Part shown: piece after piece, positions 10,803-22,796 of the stretch | Numbering within the stretch: position 1 is the first letter of the stretch | How the letters are laid out: every line of letters starts with the position of its first letter | From: Epiperipatus broadwayi | Lineage: Eukaryota; Onychophora; Udeonychophora; Euonychophora; Peripatidae | Direction of reading: 5' to 3' | Length of the DNA: 64,000 bases | Assembly: GCA_028023455.1 (NCBI GenBank) | Contig: JAQFVV010000002.1 | Coordinates: 33,737,725-33,801,724 of the forward strand | Made by a program: the position numbers and the translations under genes | Notes under the pieces: model-generated | Databases searched by the model: none | Told to the model about the DNA's origin: nothing | The model's input: only the letters and a program-made list of their open reading frames with translations

Positions 10803-11340
10803 GCTTATATATTATTCTTAAAACATTCCGTTCACACATTATAACATTAAATATTAAAAATACAAACAATACTTCTTAAAAACAATTATTTATTTAACAT
10901 TGAAATTTTGGTATGCAATATCTCGAGGAAATTAAAAAAAAATTGTGAATTAACCACTGTCAATTAATAAATGATATTCTAATTAAAATTATGAATTATC
11001 ATCAGTTAGCTAAAACAAAAAAAATTTCTGCCTTCCCCAGGAATTTATCAGCTTCGTTTTCAAATATAATTTATTATTGTCTTCTTTTTCTTCGTTACAT
11101 CCATTATTTATTTGACTATTTTTTTAAATCTAAAAACGTGTTCAAACCTTGCTATTTTTTTTAATCTATTTTTTTAGCAGATACTCTCTTTTTAGTTTTT
11201 CAATATATAAATTTTCTAATATTATATTCTTTTAAAAGCTTTAATATATATATCAGTATACAAATTGTGTTGAAATATACTTTATTAACAAAAAAGATTA
11301 TTTGCAAATCTTTAACCATCTTTAGAAAGTCTAAAATTGA
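10803..11340. other. AT-rich DNA, no feature seen
   Basis: AT-rich with T runs. Nothing recognisable. Confidence 0.5.
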
Positions 11341-11709
11341 AATTAATAATTGTTGTTAATCATTCATTAAATTAGAGATTATCCATTAATAAATAATATT
11401 TCTGTAGTATAATTTTCACTATATCACTTTCGCGCAAGATAGGATCTGTTTTCTATCCACGTTTAACACCTTATGTAGCGACAGGCTGGGCCAACTGAAG
11501 AGTTTTGGTTCAGCATGAAATGTGCATTTCGAGGACCATCGATTTTTTTTATCAAGTCTTTGGTCATATGTTTATGATTTTATCCTTCCACAAAGTGTTA
11601 AAAGTGGAAGAAACCAGTCACTAACTTGCATGAGAGTGGTTTAGTGAAATTTACACAACAGAAATATTATTCATTCTTGGATAATCTCTAATCTAATGAG
11701 TGACTAATA
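11341..11709. mobile_element. RZ1 subtype C, fold-back form around a hammerhead
   Basis: The left arm (about 11365-11470: AGAGATTATCC, TCTGTAGTATAATTTTCACT, GTTTAACACCTTA) is the reverse complement of the right arm (about 11590-11700). Between them lies a degenerate hammerhead at about 11488-11545: CTGAAGA, a hairpin ending CAGCAT, GAAATGTGCAT. Stem II has lost pairing, so this copy should be inactive. Confidence 0.75.
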
Positions 11710-11739
11710 TATATATATATATTAAACAATGATAAAGAT

Positions 11740-12290
11740 ATGTGTAAGAGATTATGGTCTGGACCAACTGAAGAGTGCTGGTTCAGCACAAAATGTACAT
11801 CTTGAGGATCATAGATTTTTTTCTCATGTCTTTGGTTATATGTTTATGATTTCATCTTTCCACAAGGTATTAAAAGCGAATATAAATCAGTCCCTATTTT
11901 GCGTGAGAGTGGTGTAATGCAAATTACACTACAGAAATATTGTAAAGTTACAATGTCCTTATTTAAATTAATACATTGTACAGGCTTAAACCTGCATTTA
12001 TATATAATATATGCAGGATTCGAAGTCAGACTTTCACCCGACCCACTACTCTCAGTGCCATCTCATCTTGCTGACCTACCTGATCATACACATGTTGAAA
12101 AGTTAAATAATCACCAAAACCAGCAATCTGTGCTCAGCTTTATATTAAGATAGCCAATCTTCATACTTTAATGGACAGGCTTCAAACTATTCCAACTCAC
12201 AACTCTTCAGCCTTCCACTTCATTGAAAATCTGATGATGGAACGTTCAAAGCCCTTGTTAGTGCCAAGGTTGTCATCCTTATTTCTAAAT
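11740..12290. mobile_element. RZ1 subtype C (plus) joined to RZ1 subtype B (minus)
   Basis: 11740-11960 on the plus strand holds a subtype C unit. Its hammerhead (about 11757-11815) has CTGAAGA, stem II GTGCT/AGCAC, stem III palindrome ATGTACAT and cleavage base C, but G12 of the core is A. 11970-12290 is a subtype B unit on the opposite strand. It has a tRNA-like tail (GCAGGATTCGAAGTC in reverse) and the GACAGGCTTCAA segment, and lacks a clear hammerhead. Open frames here are repeat read-through. Confidence 0.75.
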
Positions 12291-13344
12291 AGTCCTGCTT
12301 TACATTTAACATTTTATCATTATTGTGGATTTAAAATTTTAATTAATAAAAATGTTTTAAATAATGGTAAATTGTTAATCAAAATGATTATCGCTTTTAA
12401 AAAAAACTTTTTTTCTATAATAGAAAATTAAATTCAAAAGCAAAAGATATAGTTCAAAACTTTTCTAAAAAAAAGAAAACCTTTTAAAATTGAAGTTTAT
12501 TTTTATCGCTGATTTTTCCATTCTTTGGAAAACAACTAAAAATATTACCAATTTTTTCTCTCTCGTTTGACAGTTTGGTACTTTAAAATAAGACCATTTA
12601 AATGTTGAAATATCTAGCATAATACATTTTTTTTAAAATGAAGCAATATTTCAACAAACGCCATACATTCTTTAAATGATTAAAATACATGAAACCATTT
12701 CAGTTTTCGTTCTTTATATCATATACATATATATAAACATGAAATTCACATATTAGATCGTGTCAGATATCCATTTGTTTATCTGTCTTCTCTCATGTAT
12801 TGACATATATGTTGCTGTATGTAATACTTTAAATCGTGGTATTCTGGAGACATATTGAAAAGGGCAAAAAACATAAATTGCTGGAAAAAGCTTTTCTATG
12901 ATAATTTTATAATTTGTAATCTTTGTTGCTTGTATACATGTATTTTTAAACATATTATTAACTATTGTATACTTTCCCAAATGCATGTAAAGAGTAGTAT
13001 ATCTGAGAAGTTTTTAATAAGAATGAAATTCATTACATCCCAGATATAAGTACAGTTTTAGTTCTAAGCTTCAATGGAAAGTGCTTTTATTATTCATTTT
13101 AATGCCAATGTGGGTGAAGAATTATAAATTAAGTATTTGTAATATAATTAAATGAAGTGTGTTTTACATCTTTGAATTGTCTTACAACGGTTACAATCAA
13201 ACTGTATATAAATAGTTATGTTTATAACTGAAATGTAATGGACTTCACTCTTTTTAACAAGTATAGAGATTCTGGGAAAGTAGGTATTAACAGAATTTGA
13301 TTAATTAGTCAAATTCAGAAAATCCTAACATGTTAAGAAAATTG
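12291..13344. other. AT-rich DNA, no feature seen
   Basis: Several overlapping short frames on both strands, none with recognisable composition or motifs. Confidence 0.5.
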
Positions 13345-13560
13345 GGAGAGGAGTAAATTGACGCTTGAAAATAAAAATAAGACAATTTGCTTTACATAAT
13401 AAAGATGCATATGAGAGATGATGACCTGGCCCAACTGATGAGTGCTGGTTCAGCACAAAATGCATCTTGGGGGTTATTTGTCTTTTATTGTATCTTTATT
13501 TATATAAAATTATTTATGAAATCCAAAAAAAAAAAAGAATGGAGAAATATGAAGAGTTGT
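13345..13560 (+). mobile_element. RZ1 subtype D, first of a direct pair
   Basis: The unit opens GAGTAAATTGACGCTTGAAA, runs through the hammerhead at 13417-13480 and closes with GGTTATTTGTCTTTTATTGT, an A12 run and GAATGGAGAAATATGAA. The same unit recurs at 13757-13985 and inverted at 60.6-60.8 k. D shares only the hammerhead core with subtypes B and C. Confidence 0.85.
13417..13480 (+). ncRNA. hammerhead ribozyme (RZ1-D), core G12 mutated
   Basis: CTGATGA lies at 13435-13441, GTGCT/AGCAC with loop GGTTC at 13442-13456, then AAA where GAA is expected. Stem III ATGCAT is at 13460-13465, C13466 is the cleavage base, and TTGGG follows and pairs with CCCAA. Outside a 3-base bulge, GACC-like bases face GGTT. 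The fold is clear but the G12-to-A change should abolish cleavage. Confidence 0.75.
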
Positions 13561-13756
13561 CTATCTATATATATATAAAAAAAGATATTACTCATGGGAG
13601 AAAGAGAAACGTAAATAGCCATGTGTGTGTGCTGAAAATCAGATATATTAATTTTTAACTTGAATTCAAGTTTATATCTGTGCTAGAGAAAATCTCTAGT
13701 TTAATAAATGATTAGTAATAATCATTACATGTTTATCAAAAAGTTGATAATGTAAA

Positions 13757-13985
13757 AGTTGGGAGTTGAGTAAATTGACGCTTGAAAATAAAAATGAGAC
13801 AATTTTCTCTACATAAATAATCTTCATGTAATAAAGATGTATATGAGAGATGACGACCTGACCCAACTGATGAGTGCTGGTTTAGCACAAAATGCATCTT
13901 GGGGTTATTTGTCTTTTATTGTATCTTTATTTATATGAAATTATTTATGAAATAAAAAAAAAAAAAGAATGGAGAAATATGAAAG
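13757..13985 (+). mobile_element. RZ1 subtype D, second copy
   Basis: This is a direct repeat of the unit at 13345-13560, nearly identical over its length, including the A-rich tail and GAATGGAGAAATATGAA end. The hammerhead starts with CTGATGA at 13866-13872 and has the same G12-to-A change. Two tandemly placed copies suggest insertion of a dimer or local duplication. Confidence 0.85.
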
Positions 13986-13993
13986 TTGTCTTG

Positions 13994-14392
13994 GCTTAAT
14001 CGCTAATATACTATTACATAAATAAACATAGCGCTATATAAAATAATATCTCATTATATATGTTTGATTTCAACTAAAAGAATGATGGGTAAATTGTAAA
14101 GATTTCGCAGTGTCATTCGTTCAAACTTAACAAATGTAATTTAAAATGATCGTGTAACATCTCACACTCTTATTTCCACACACTTAAGATTTGCCCATAC
14201 ATAAACATTTGGGTCAGAAAGAATGGGTGGATTCATTCCATTCTTTCTAAAATACTATATCTCATGACTGGAAAATTGAGTATTCATTTATATAATCTCT
14301 TGAGAGCGCATGTGCATTGGCTTAATCGCTAATATTACTATTACATAAATAAACAAAGCGCTATATAAAATAATATCTCACTATCTATGTTA
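13994..14392. mobile_element. element bounded by about 70 bp direct repeats
   Basis: GGCTTAATCGCTAATAT...AGCGCTATATAAAATAATAT occurs at about 13994-14060 and again at about 14317-14392, in the same orientation. The interior contains GAAAATTGAGTATTCATTTA and a GCATGTGC block that recall the fold-back element at 9.3-9.9 k, plus an AAGAATGGGTGG/CCATTCTTTC inverted pair near 14219-14251. There is no ORF. It resembles a small element with terminal direct repeats. Its identity is unknown. Confidence 0.55.
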
Positions 14393-14919
14393 AGAAAATG
14401 CTGGACTTATTAATATTTGATTTATAATTCTTTATTAAAATGAATAAGAAAGGAACTTTTCCATGACAATTGTTTATATTTGGGTGTAAAGGATTTCATT
14501 CTTGTTAGAAGCTTTCTGGATCTGCTTCTCCTTATATGCATCCAGAGAAACTAATGCAAATGATAATTTTCCATTGCCATAGCAACATAATAGGAGCAAA
14601 CATGATGAAAAGTTGATTTAATTAATCCTAAGTGGAAATTGTATATGCATATATTAAATTGAAATTTAAATAAGAACTTTCCATATAATAATCTAGGTAA
14701 AACGTTTAGTTATAATGTAAACCAAAACAGAACATGCAAACTGAAACCATGTGATCTAACAACAGCAATAGTATTCTTATGAGATACTATAAGCTAACAG
14801 ATAGATCAATTCTAGCTTATTTTCATGTTATTATAGAAATTAAAACTCAATATGTGTGATTATTTTAACTATAACAAATTCTCTCAATTAAGTTTTGTCT
14901 ATTTCAGTAAAGACTTTTA

Positions 14920-15500
14920 TAAACTGACAGAGATATTTTAAATGCTTTCTCTGGCTAAGAATTTATCACAAAGCTTGTTGAGGAATTGGCAATCCTCATT
15001 GTTTATAACTTACAAACTTAAGAGTATATGGTCATGTGATCTATGACTCTTATTTTGACTATTTATAGTCTCTGCCTTAAGTCTTATGCAATGTTATATT
15101 GCTAAGACTACTAATATATGGTATAGCTGAAGATCTCTCAACCCCATATAACTATTTGAGTTGGATAGCTGGGTTTGAAGACATGTAAGTGTCTGACAAT
15201 TTCAGATTTTCCACTCAATAGATAACTTTTAGTTAAATATTGGCTTTGGGTTAGTGTTTATAGATCTAGTGTCTGAACCTACCCTAGCATCTCTCTGAGA
15301 AGTGCCAGAGCACAAAACCATGGTCAGAGGTTTGGGGGGGGGGGCTGACAAAGATATTTTAAATGCTTTCTCTAGCTAAGCATTTATCACAAAGCTTGTT
15401 GAAGAATTGGCAATCCTCATTGTTTATAACTTACAAGCTTAAGAGTATAGGGTCATGTGATCTATGACTCTTATTTTGACTTCTTATAAACTTATAGTTA
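14920..15500 (+). repeat. about 145 bp direct duplication, spacing about 420 bp
   Basis: The block AGATATTTTAAATGCTTTCT...TCATGTGATCTATGACTCTT occurs at about 14930-15060 and about 15350-15478 with few differences. Both are flanked by related AAATAAGAA(C)TTTCCAT blocks (14.67 k and 15.52 k). The spacer has a G9 run near 15336. Confidence 0.75.
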
Positions 15501-15559
15501 TAACACTTGAAATATAAATAAGAATTTCCATGTAATAATTTCGATAAATATTTCATCTG

Positions 15560-17937
15560 TAATTTATTGTAAAGTGCCTTTATTTTTTTTGTAAGAATTC
15601 TGAAAGTTAAAACTAACAACCAAAATTATAGTTAAAGTAAAAAAAAATTCTGGTTTCTTTAATGATTTCTTGATAATATTAAATAAAAGAACTTTTTATA
15701 AAATATTATATATATAGTAACGGAATTTACCCCAATCACCATGCAGTGGTTGCCTAACATTTAGGTTAATCTTTCAAAATAGTAATACAGTCAATAAACA
15801 AAAATACTTATCACATGAAAAGCATCTGTTACTATACTGCACATGCGAATGTTAATATTTATATTCAATCTCAGGAGTTATTCAGCATTTATTATATATT
15901 ATATGCTAATAAATTTCTAATTACCAACAATAAAATTGAATATGTGTGGCTAACATAACATTACGAGTATCAAAGTAAAATATTTACCTACGTATTATCT
16001 AATATAATATAATATAATTTCACAGGTTATGACAGAATACAAATGGGAATTTTTATTTTGCATCCAGCACATATTTTAGCATATAAAATAAGCTGTAACA
16101 ATATTGGAGTGAGTTATAAGACAATTTTAATGTAAATAATATTCACTTATAAAAACTGGATTAGAGTGTAACGAAAATTTTATTACTAAAATTATAGTAT
16201 ATAACTACGTGCACAAATTTAACGTGAGAATGATGATGATGATTAAAACGCAACGACATTATTTAAACAATAATCAAAACAAATTATTAAATAAAATATA
16301 TTTCATAAAATTAGAATAAATAAAGTTTATAAAATAATTAGATTAGTAAGGAAAGAAAGTCATACATCATGTGATTTAATTAGCTTGTGTCATATTATAT
16401 TAAATAATTAGATTAATATTTCTAAAACGTTTTTATACCGTAAAGTCCTTTATAAAAAGCTCTCTTAAATAAAAGATTGCAGGTATATGCACTGATGTGT
16501 AACGAATAATGTTGTTTACATAAACGCACAAATCAATAAAGAAGGTTGCCTGTAGTAAGATTTCTAATTTGTCCTAAGTATTTTAAGATTTATTAAATAA
16601 ATAAAGATTACTCCACATTTTATAAATCCTAATATTTCTCATATCATAATAAACCGTTATAATGGTATCGTATTATTAATCCTTATTTACGAGATATTTA
16701 TCTTTCATTAAAAAAGTGCAATATCGACATGGCCCATTTATTTAACATTAAGGTCTCAAATGAAACATTCTACTCGACCTGTAGCCATAGAATAATTATC
16801 ATCTATTAAACTTAACAGTATTAAAAATAAATACTATTTAAATACATAAACAAAATATCATTTATTCCTTTTTATAAACGTGTACATACTAAAAATACAT
16901 TAATAAAATATGAGGTATATAAAACAAGAGAATCTCATATCCAATAGGACAAAATAATGTTATGTAAAATAGATATGATATAAAAGGAACAACCTGTCTT
17001 TAGTATCATATATTCACCATCACATTAGTTTAAATAAAAAAGACATATTTTCTTATGATATTCGAGAATATTAATTAATCCTAAATGTTTATTAGCAGAA
17101 TTTTTATTATATATTACAAAAAATATATAATAACAACAAACCATACATATAATGGTTATCACACGCAAATGTTTACGAAGAGTTTTAATCATGTCATGAA
17201 TATTTTATTCTTTCTAGCAGATTTCATATTAATAAATTCCTTCAGATAATCTCGATTACTATATTTAAAATTTTGAGTTCATGTTATAGCTTATCTCAAA
17301 ATATTTTTGTTATCCATTTTAAAGAATTAGTTTCCTAGTTGAAGTAAAAAAAAAACAATACTATTAGTATCATAAATCCATTTATGGCATGGTGTTTTTG
17401 TTAAAAATACTGACGCTGTTCTTTGCAGTAAATATTATTAAAATAATCCATTAAGAGGTTAATCATTCTGTAGTTTTAAGATTGCAATCCTCAATTATAA
17501 TTTTAAAATAATTCCAAGGTTTTAAAAAAAATTCAGTTGGTAAAATTTTTTCTTTTAAATTTTTATTAGCTCCAGATATCAAATAGAAACTTAAGTTATT
17601 ATTGGAAAATCATTTTAATGATGATGATGATGATGATCAAAAGGTTCATATATATCCTGGAAGGCAAACATTCAATGATGTCCTCTCAGCTGGACGTTAT
17701 AGCTTTAAAACAGTGTAATTTAAGAATTAAAATAACACAATTAAGTTTTGTTTTTTTCAAGAGGAAGAACAAAAAATAAATAAAGACTGAATTTTATTGA
17801 AATTTGTTTATATAGTGCTGAGCACATGATAGAAAAGTAACATGAATTCAAACTCCTTTTCCACTCAATTGTACTTAGTACATGGAAATTTTAGTAGATC
17901 AGCCAGACAACAGCTTTCTTTCAGATAATATTATCTC
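15560..17937. other. AT-rich DNA, no feature seen
   Basis: The sequence is strongly AT-rich with dispersed low-complexity tracts and a short ATGATG microsatellite near 17616. No repeat family member of this window and no coding block is visible. Confidence 0.5.
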
Positions 17938-17952
17938 TTGTTGTTCCTTTCA

Positions 17953-18280
17953 CAGTGGCAAAATTCTCCATACAATAGTGCCACTCAGTGCAACCAGAGT
18001 AATCAATGTGGATGCAGGAAAGTTTGTGCATAAAATCCCTATCTAATGCCTACGCATCCAATATCTCCAGATTAGTTTCTAACTTGTGGCTTTCATTAGT
18101 GAGGAATCTTGGATCTGAGAGCACTGCATCTAGATCTTAGAATCTAATGCAACCCTCCAGCAGCCACCTTTTACTTTTATAGCTAACTATAAAGCTTTGA
18201 GTCCAAAATGAAAACACAATAATTTTTTCAAGCTAAGCTTATTAGCTTGTAAAGAGTAGTGATCATGTGATGTTTGGTGG
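17953..18280 (-). mobile_element. RZ2 element, full-length non-folded form, 15 bp TSD
   Basis: TTGTTGTTCCTTTCA at 17938-17952 and TTGTTGTTCTTTTCA at 18281-18295 bracket the element. From left: GGCAAAATTCTCC, ATAGTGCCACTCAGTGCAAC, the TAAAATCCCTATCTAATGCC block, the mutated minus-strand hammerhead (about 18062-18106), ATCTTAGAATCTAATGCAAC, CAGCAGCCACCTTTTA, and the right end GTGATCATGTGATGTTTGG. It serves as the reference for the unit. At 328 bp it is non-coding. Confidence 0.9.
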
Positions 18281-18295
18281 TTGTTGTTCTTTTCA

Positions 18296-19114
18296 TGGTA
18301 AATCAGCCATATTTATTATACAATTTATATAAAATAATTATTTCAAATAAAAGTATTATCACAACAAATATACACTTATTTATATTTATTTTTACACTGA
18401 ATGATAAATTATTACTAATTTTATTAAAATCAACAAGATTAAAATTTCTAAATTAAGTGTTTCTCATATTTCATGTGCTTATTTATTATCTCTATGGCTT
18501 TTCTTAAATATATTCTTCTCTCTGGAAAATAGTTTTATATTACAGTTATGCACATAAGCAAATACATATATGCACATTCAATTGTTTTGTGGAGATAAAA
18601 GTTTGTCTACATGTATCTTTGAATCAAATACAATTTATTAAAATTATCACTATGTTACTAATGATTTATTTATTTTATTATGAAATTATATCATTGTGCA
18701 ATAGTGGATTGATAATCTAACTTCATTAATGAATGCTTTTACTTGATTTTAAATTTGCCCACGATTTTATAATTTTGTAACATGTTTTATCAGATTTTAG
18801 CTATAATCACCATTTTGGTAACTCTTGGCAACACTATATGTGTAATTAATTATACTATATTGAAAAAGAAAAATTTTTTTATAAAAAAAAATTAAAGTTG
18901 GATTATTATAATATTATTGAACTAATGGGGTAACTGTCATAATATATATTTTACTATTCAGACATTTTGAAATGGTCTTTTGGATTCCAATTTAAAAACT
19001 GATAACCAAAACAATGTAACTATATATCCAATATTTGAAATAAAATTCATGTATAATAATAATTGTAAATTAACTGAAAGCAGTCAATACTCAGATGATA
19101 CCATTATCAATAAT
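18296..19114. other. AT-rich DNA, no feature seen
   Basis: AT-rich without a recognisable gene or repeat. Confidence 0.5.
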
Positions 19115-19745
19115 AATAAGGAATCTCAATCTGTTGTCAAGGCAACCTCCTTTTAACAATAAAGGTGGAAATCCAATTTTATTTAGAGTTAATATGTTCA
19201 TATGGACACTAAAGATTGTAACTTGACTACAGAGAATAACATTATAGGTACAAATAAGTTTGCATACACCTCATTACATAGGCAAATATAACTTTTTTGG
19301 AAAGCAGATTAACAAATAGTCAATTATGACATTCAAACTACAATTATAACTTTCAAACTGCACTCCAACAATGTATTACTTAAATAATAAAGCTAATAAT
19401 GCTCAAAGTTATAAATGTAATATTCAACACTTAGACAATATCAATAACAATCAACAATCTCAATCTGTTGTCAAGGTAACCTCCCTTATTGTTAAAAGAT
19501 TGCCTTGACAACAGATTGAGATTGTTGATTGAAAGCAATCATCACTTAAACAATACTAATATCAATAACAATCAACAATCTCAATCTGTTGTCAAGGTAA
19601 CCTCCCTTATTGGTAAAAGGAGGTTGCCTTGACAACAGATTGAGATTGTTGATTGAAAGCAATCATCACTTAAACAATACTAATATTAATAACAATCTCA
19701 ATCTGTTGTCAAGGCAATCTTTTAACAATAAAAGTAGAAATCCAC
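19115..19745. mobile_element. family F nested fold-back repeat
   Basis: The block AATCTCAATCTGTTGTCAAG plus GTAACCTCC occurs in alternating orientation about six times (for example near 19123, 19455, 19501 inverted, 19575, 19622 inverted, 19695). The result is perfect hairpins of 30-60 bp and a tandem unit of about 125 bp that includes GAAAGCAATCATCACTTAAA. A related inverted piece lies at 33.7-33.9 k. There is no ORF and no ribozyme core. Confidence 0.8.
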
Positions 19746-20235
19746 CTCTATTTATGGCTAATATGTTTATATAAACATTAAAGATTGCAATTTCACTTAG
19801 AGAGTAAAATTATTGATACAAAGAAGTTTAGATAAACCTCATTAAAATATGTTAAAATCAGTTACAAAATTTTAGCTAAATAAAAAAACCAATCAACAAA
19901 CAAACAAACAAACAGAATTTCTAAGTTAAATAAAAGCATTTAAAAATACATTTAGTGATATCAGAAGAAGATTGGATTTTAAGGTGTTTAAAATGACATT
20001 AAAGGAAATGATTTATTGCTTAACCCTTAGCTGCTACAAGCTTATGCCTCTTAACAATACATAAATTAACCAACTGTTAATTTAAAATATATGTGCCATG
20101 GGACTGCACTCTCTTGGTTACATTTTTAATACTATGAGTTGCACAGGATCATTTGTTGGTGATATTTTGTGTAGTTTAGTTTATTGTATATTGATTGTGT
20201 GTGGTGGATATCTGATACAAGCATGTAGTGGTATC
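19746..20235. other. AT-rich DNA, no feature seen
   Basis: Includes a short CAAA repeat near 19893. Nothing else is recognised. Confidence 0.5.
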
Positions 20236-20515
20236 ATCATTATTTCCAATCATTATTGATTACTGCAGGATGAAAGTCTCTCCAAGTCCAATCCATCTTC
20301 TCTGATTTCTAACCTCTCTTCTCCACATCATCTCAGCACACTTCTTTATTTCATCCATCAATCTCACATGTGGTCTCTTTCTAGGTCTTTTAAAATATCT
20401 TAAAACCCAGTTTATGATTTAAACTGTCCATTTATTATCATCTTTTCTAGCAGTATCTTAAAACCCAGTTTATGATTTAAACTGTCCATTTATTATCATC
20501 TTTTCTAGCAGTATG
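20236..20515 (-). pseudogene. RTE-type LINE 3' remnant with internal duplication
   Basis: The minus strand has the TGCAGTAATCAATAATG-like 3' end and the region equivalent to KRPRKRPHVRW and DDNRWTIEILNW of the 1.7 k copy, heavily mutated. A 58 bp segment (AAAACCCAGTTTATGATTTA onward) is duplicated in tandem at about 20398-20455 and 20456-20513. Confidence 0.7.
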
Positions 20516-20756
20516 TAATGGTATACATGTATGTAAGCTTAGACTAAATTTTAATCTTAAGGGTAAATGGTATTTTTATTTGTAAAATATTGCATTTTTT
20601 AATGCTTTTGTTAGCAAATCTTTATGAAAATAAACCAATTTTTCTCAAACATATTAAGAAATTAGGCCACAAGTGTGTAACCAGCTATTAACAATGATAG
20701 TTTTACTTTTTAAATAATATCATAAACTTACAATTTTGTATATTGCTTTTATGGTT

Positions 20757-20807
20757 GAGTGTAGTTATGAACAAGCATAAGAAATGGTGATCATGTGATG
20801 TTTAGTG
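20757..20807 (+). repeat. RZ2 terminal fragment
   Basis: AGTTATGAACAAGCATAAGA then GGTGATCATGTGATGTTTAG matches only the RZ2 end. No body follows. Confidence 0.75.
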
Positions 20808-21051
20808 GTTTCTAGGCAATACGGGATAACCAAGTAGAATTTAAGTAGTTTTTATATGTTGTAAAGGTTGAAAGTTGAAATAGCAGCAGAAACACATTAA
20901 GAAATGGGATTGAAATCTGCCGCATGACAGAATATAGTTAGAATGTAATAGTTTTTATGGTATTCTGGAAAACACGTGATGACAGTGAAAAATATTTGGT
21001 AAAATTTAATTTAAGACGTCTATAAAGCATAATATATAAATAATATAATGT

Positions 21052-21893
21052 CAGTAAACCCCACATGATCACCATTTTATGCTTGCTTATAAATGTTATT
21101 AAAACAGGCAAAACTCACTATACGTATTGACACACCCTGCAAGCTACAGTAATCAGTGGATGCCAGAAGGCTTGTGCATAAAATCCCCATCTAGTACCTA
21201 CTCATCCAATATTCCCAGACTAGTTTCTGGCTTGTGGCCTTCATCAGTGAAGAGCCTTGGATCTGAGAGCACTGCACCTAGATCTTAAGATCTAATGCAA
21301 CCCTCCAGCAGCCACCTTTTATCTCCACTTAACTACAAAACTGTGAGTCTTAAATTGAAATCACCTTAATATTTTCAAGACAAGCTCATTAGCTTATATA
21401 GTCATATAGGTCTGAACTCAATTCAGTACCTATACATTTTGGTGTATTTGGTTCTTTAATAACCATATCCACCACTATCCTATTAGGCAGGATTGGCATT
21501 AAGCCAATAAATGGCACTATGATAACCATTTCTTATGCTTGCTTATAACGGTTATTAAAACAGGCAAAACTAACTATATGTATTACCACACCCTGCAAGC
21601 TAGAGTAGTCAATGGATTGAAAATATTAAGGTGTTTTCCATTTAAGACTCATAGTTTTGTAATTAAGTGGAGATAAAAGGTAGCTGTTAGAGGGTTACAT
21701 TAGATCCTAAGATCTAGGTGCAGTGCTCTTAGATCCAAGGCTACTCACAGACGAAGGCCACAAGCCAGAAACTAGTCTGGTGATATTGGATGAGTGGGCA
21801 CTAGATGGGGATTTTATGCACAAGCCTTCTGGCATCCATTGATTACTCTAGTTTGCAGGATGTGGCAATATGTATAGTGAGTTTTGCCTGTTT
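21052..21893. mobile_element. two RZ2 copies in inverted arrangement
   Basis: The left copy (21052-21400) starts near CCACATGATCACCATTTTAT and runs through the CCCCATCTAGTACCTACTCA block to CAGCAGCCACCTTTTA. The right copy (about 21535-21893) is its reverse complement with its own AACCATTTCTTATGCTTGC end nested at 21530-21600. A spacer of about 130 bp separates them. Both are complete over the ribozyme region. A target duplication is unclear. Confidence 0.85.
21213..21252 (-). ncRNA. hammerhead ribozyme (RZ2 type), intact core
   Basis: The minus strand reads CTCTTCA, CTGATGA, A, GGC-CACAA-GCC, A, GAA, ACTAGT, C, TGGGA. Compared with the 10.5 k and 51.2 k copies, stem II is GGC/GCC in place of AGC/GCT, a compensatory change. 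All invariant bases are present. Confidence 0.65.
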
Positions 21894-21905
21894 TAATAAT
21901 ATGTG

Positions 21906-22515
21906 TAAGTAAAAAGCATTCTTGAGCAATAATAAGAAAAGACCTCGCATCACCTTAGCCGGGGGGGGGGGAGTCACGTGAGACCGTCTGTTGAAGTGTT
22001 ACATATACATACAAATTAATGAAGTCTAATTTGTTAATATATGCAATTAATGTTTATGTTTGTGTATGCATAATTGTAAATTAATGACTAGAGAGGCATA
22101 AATGCTTCGAAACAGTAAAAAAAATTAAATATTTTAATAAATATTCTTATATTCAGGTGTCGAGGTAACAGTTTTTATTTTTATTGCATCTTTTTACGAA
22201 GTTGTGAATGATTAATGTCTAGAAAAAGAAATTTCTTGTCAGAAAGAAAATTCAATATCAAAACCCAGGAGACTTACAATCATTTATAAATACTGTTTAT
22301 CGACTTGAGGGCGGGGGGGGGGGGGTAGGGGCTTTCCCTGTTTGTAAATGCTTTGGAAACATATGTTGCAGATTGTTAATAATTTCAGAATTTTTTCCTC
22401 TTTCTTAGAATTTATCCATTTCATTATATATAAAAAAGTAATTATTAATTTTGAATTTTCAGATTAATTTTAATTTATATACATACTACATCTTTTGTTA
22501 AATTATTCAATAACC
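21906..22515. other. AT-rich DNA with G homopolymers
   Basis: There is a G10 run near 21961 and a G13 run at 22313-22325, striking in this AT-rich sequence. No gene or repeat is recognised. Confidence 0.55.
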
Positions 22516-22528
22516 ATGACTAATTATT

Positions 22529-22783
22529 AAACCACTAAACATCACATGATCACTTTCTCTTATACTAGCACATAGTTGTTGTAAACAAAGGCAAAACTCT
22601 CCATACAGTAGTGTCACTCTGTGCCAACCAGAGTAATCAATGGATGCCAGGATGGCCACAAGGCAGAACCTAGTCTGGGGATATTGGATGAGTAGGCACT
22701 AGATAGGGATTTTATGCACAAGCCTTCTGGCATCCATTGATTACTCTGGTTGGCACAGGGTGGCACTACTGTATGGAGAGTTT
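22529..22783. mobile_element. RZ2 element, fold-back form, 13 bp TSD
   Basis: ATGACTAATTATT at 22516-22528 and 22784-22796 bracket it. The left end is ACCACTAAACATCACATGAT, the right end GTATGGAGAGTTT. The centre joins two opposite half-copies directly, with loss of the distal segment. The ribozyme region (about 22655-22680) is damaged. Confidence 0.88.
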
Positions 22784-22796
22784 ATGACTAATTATT

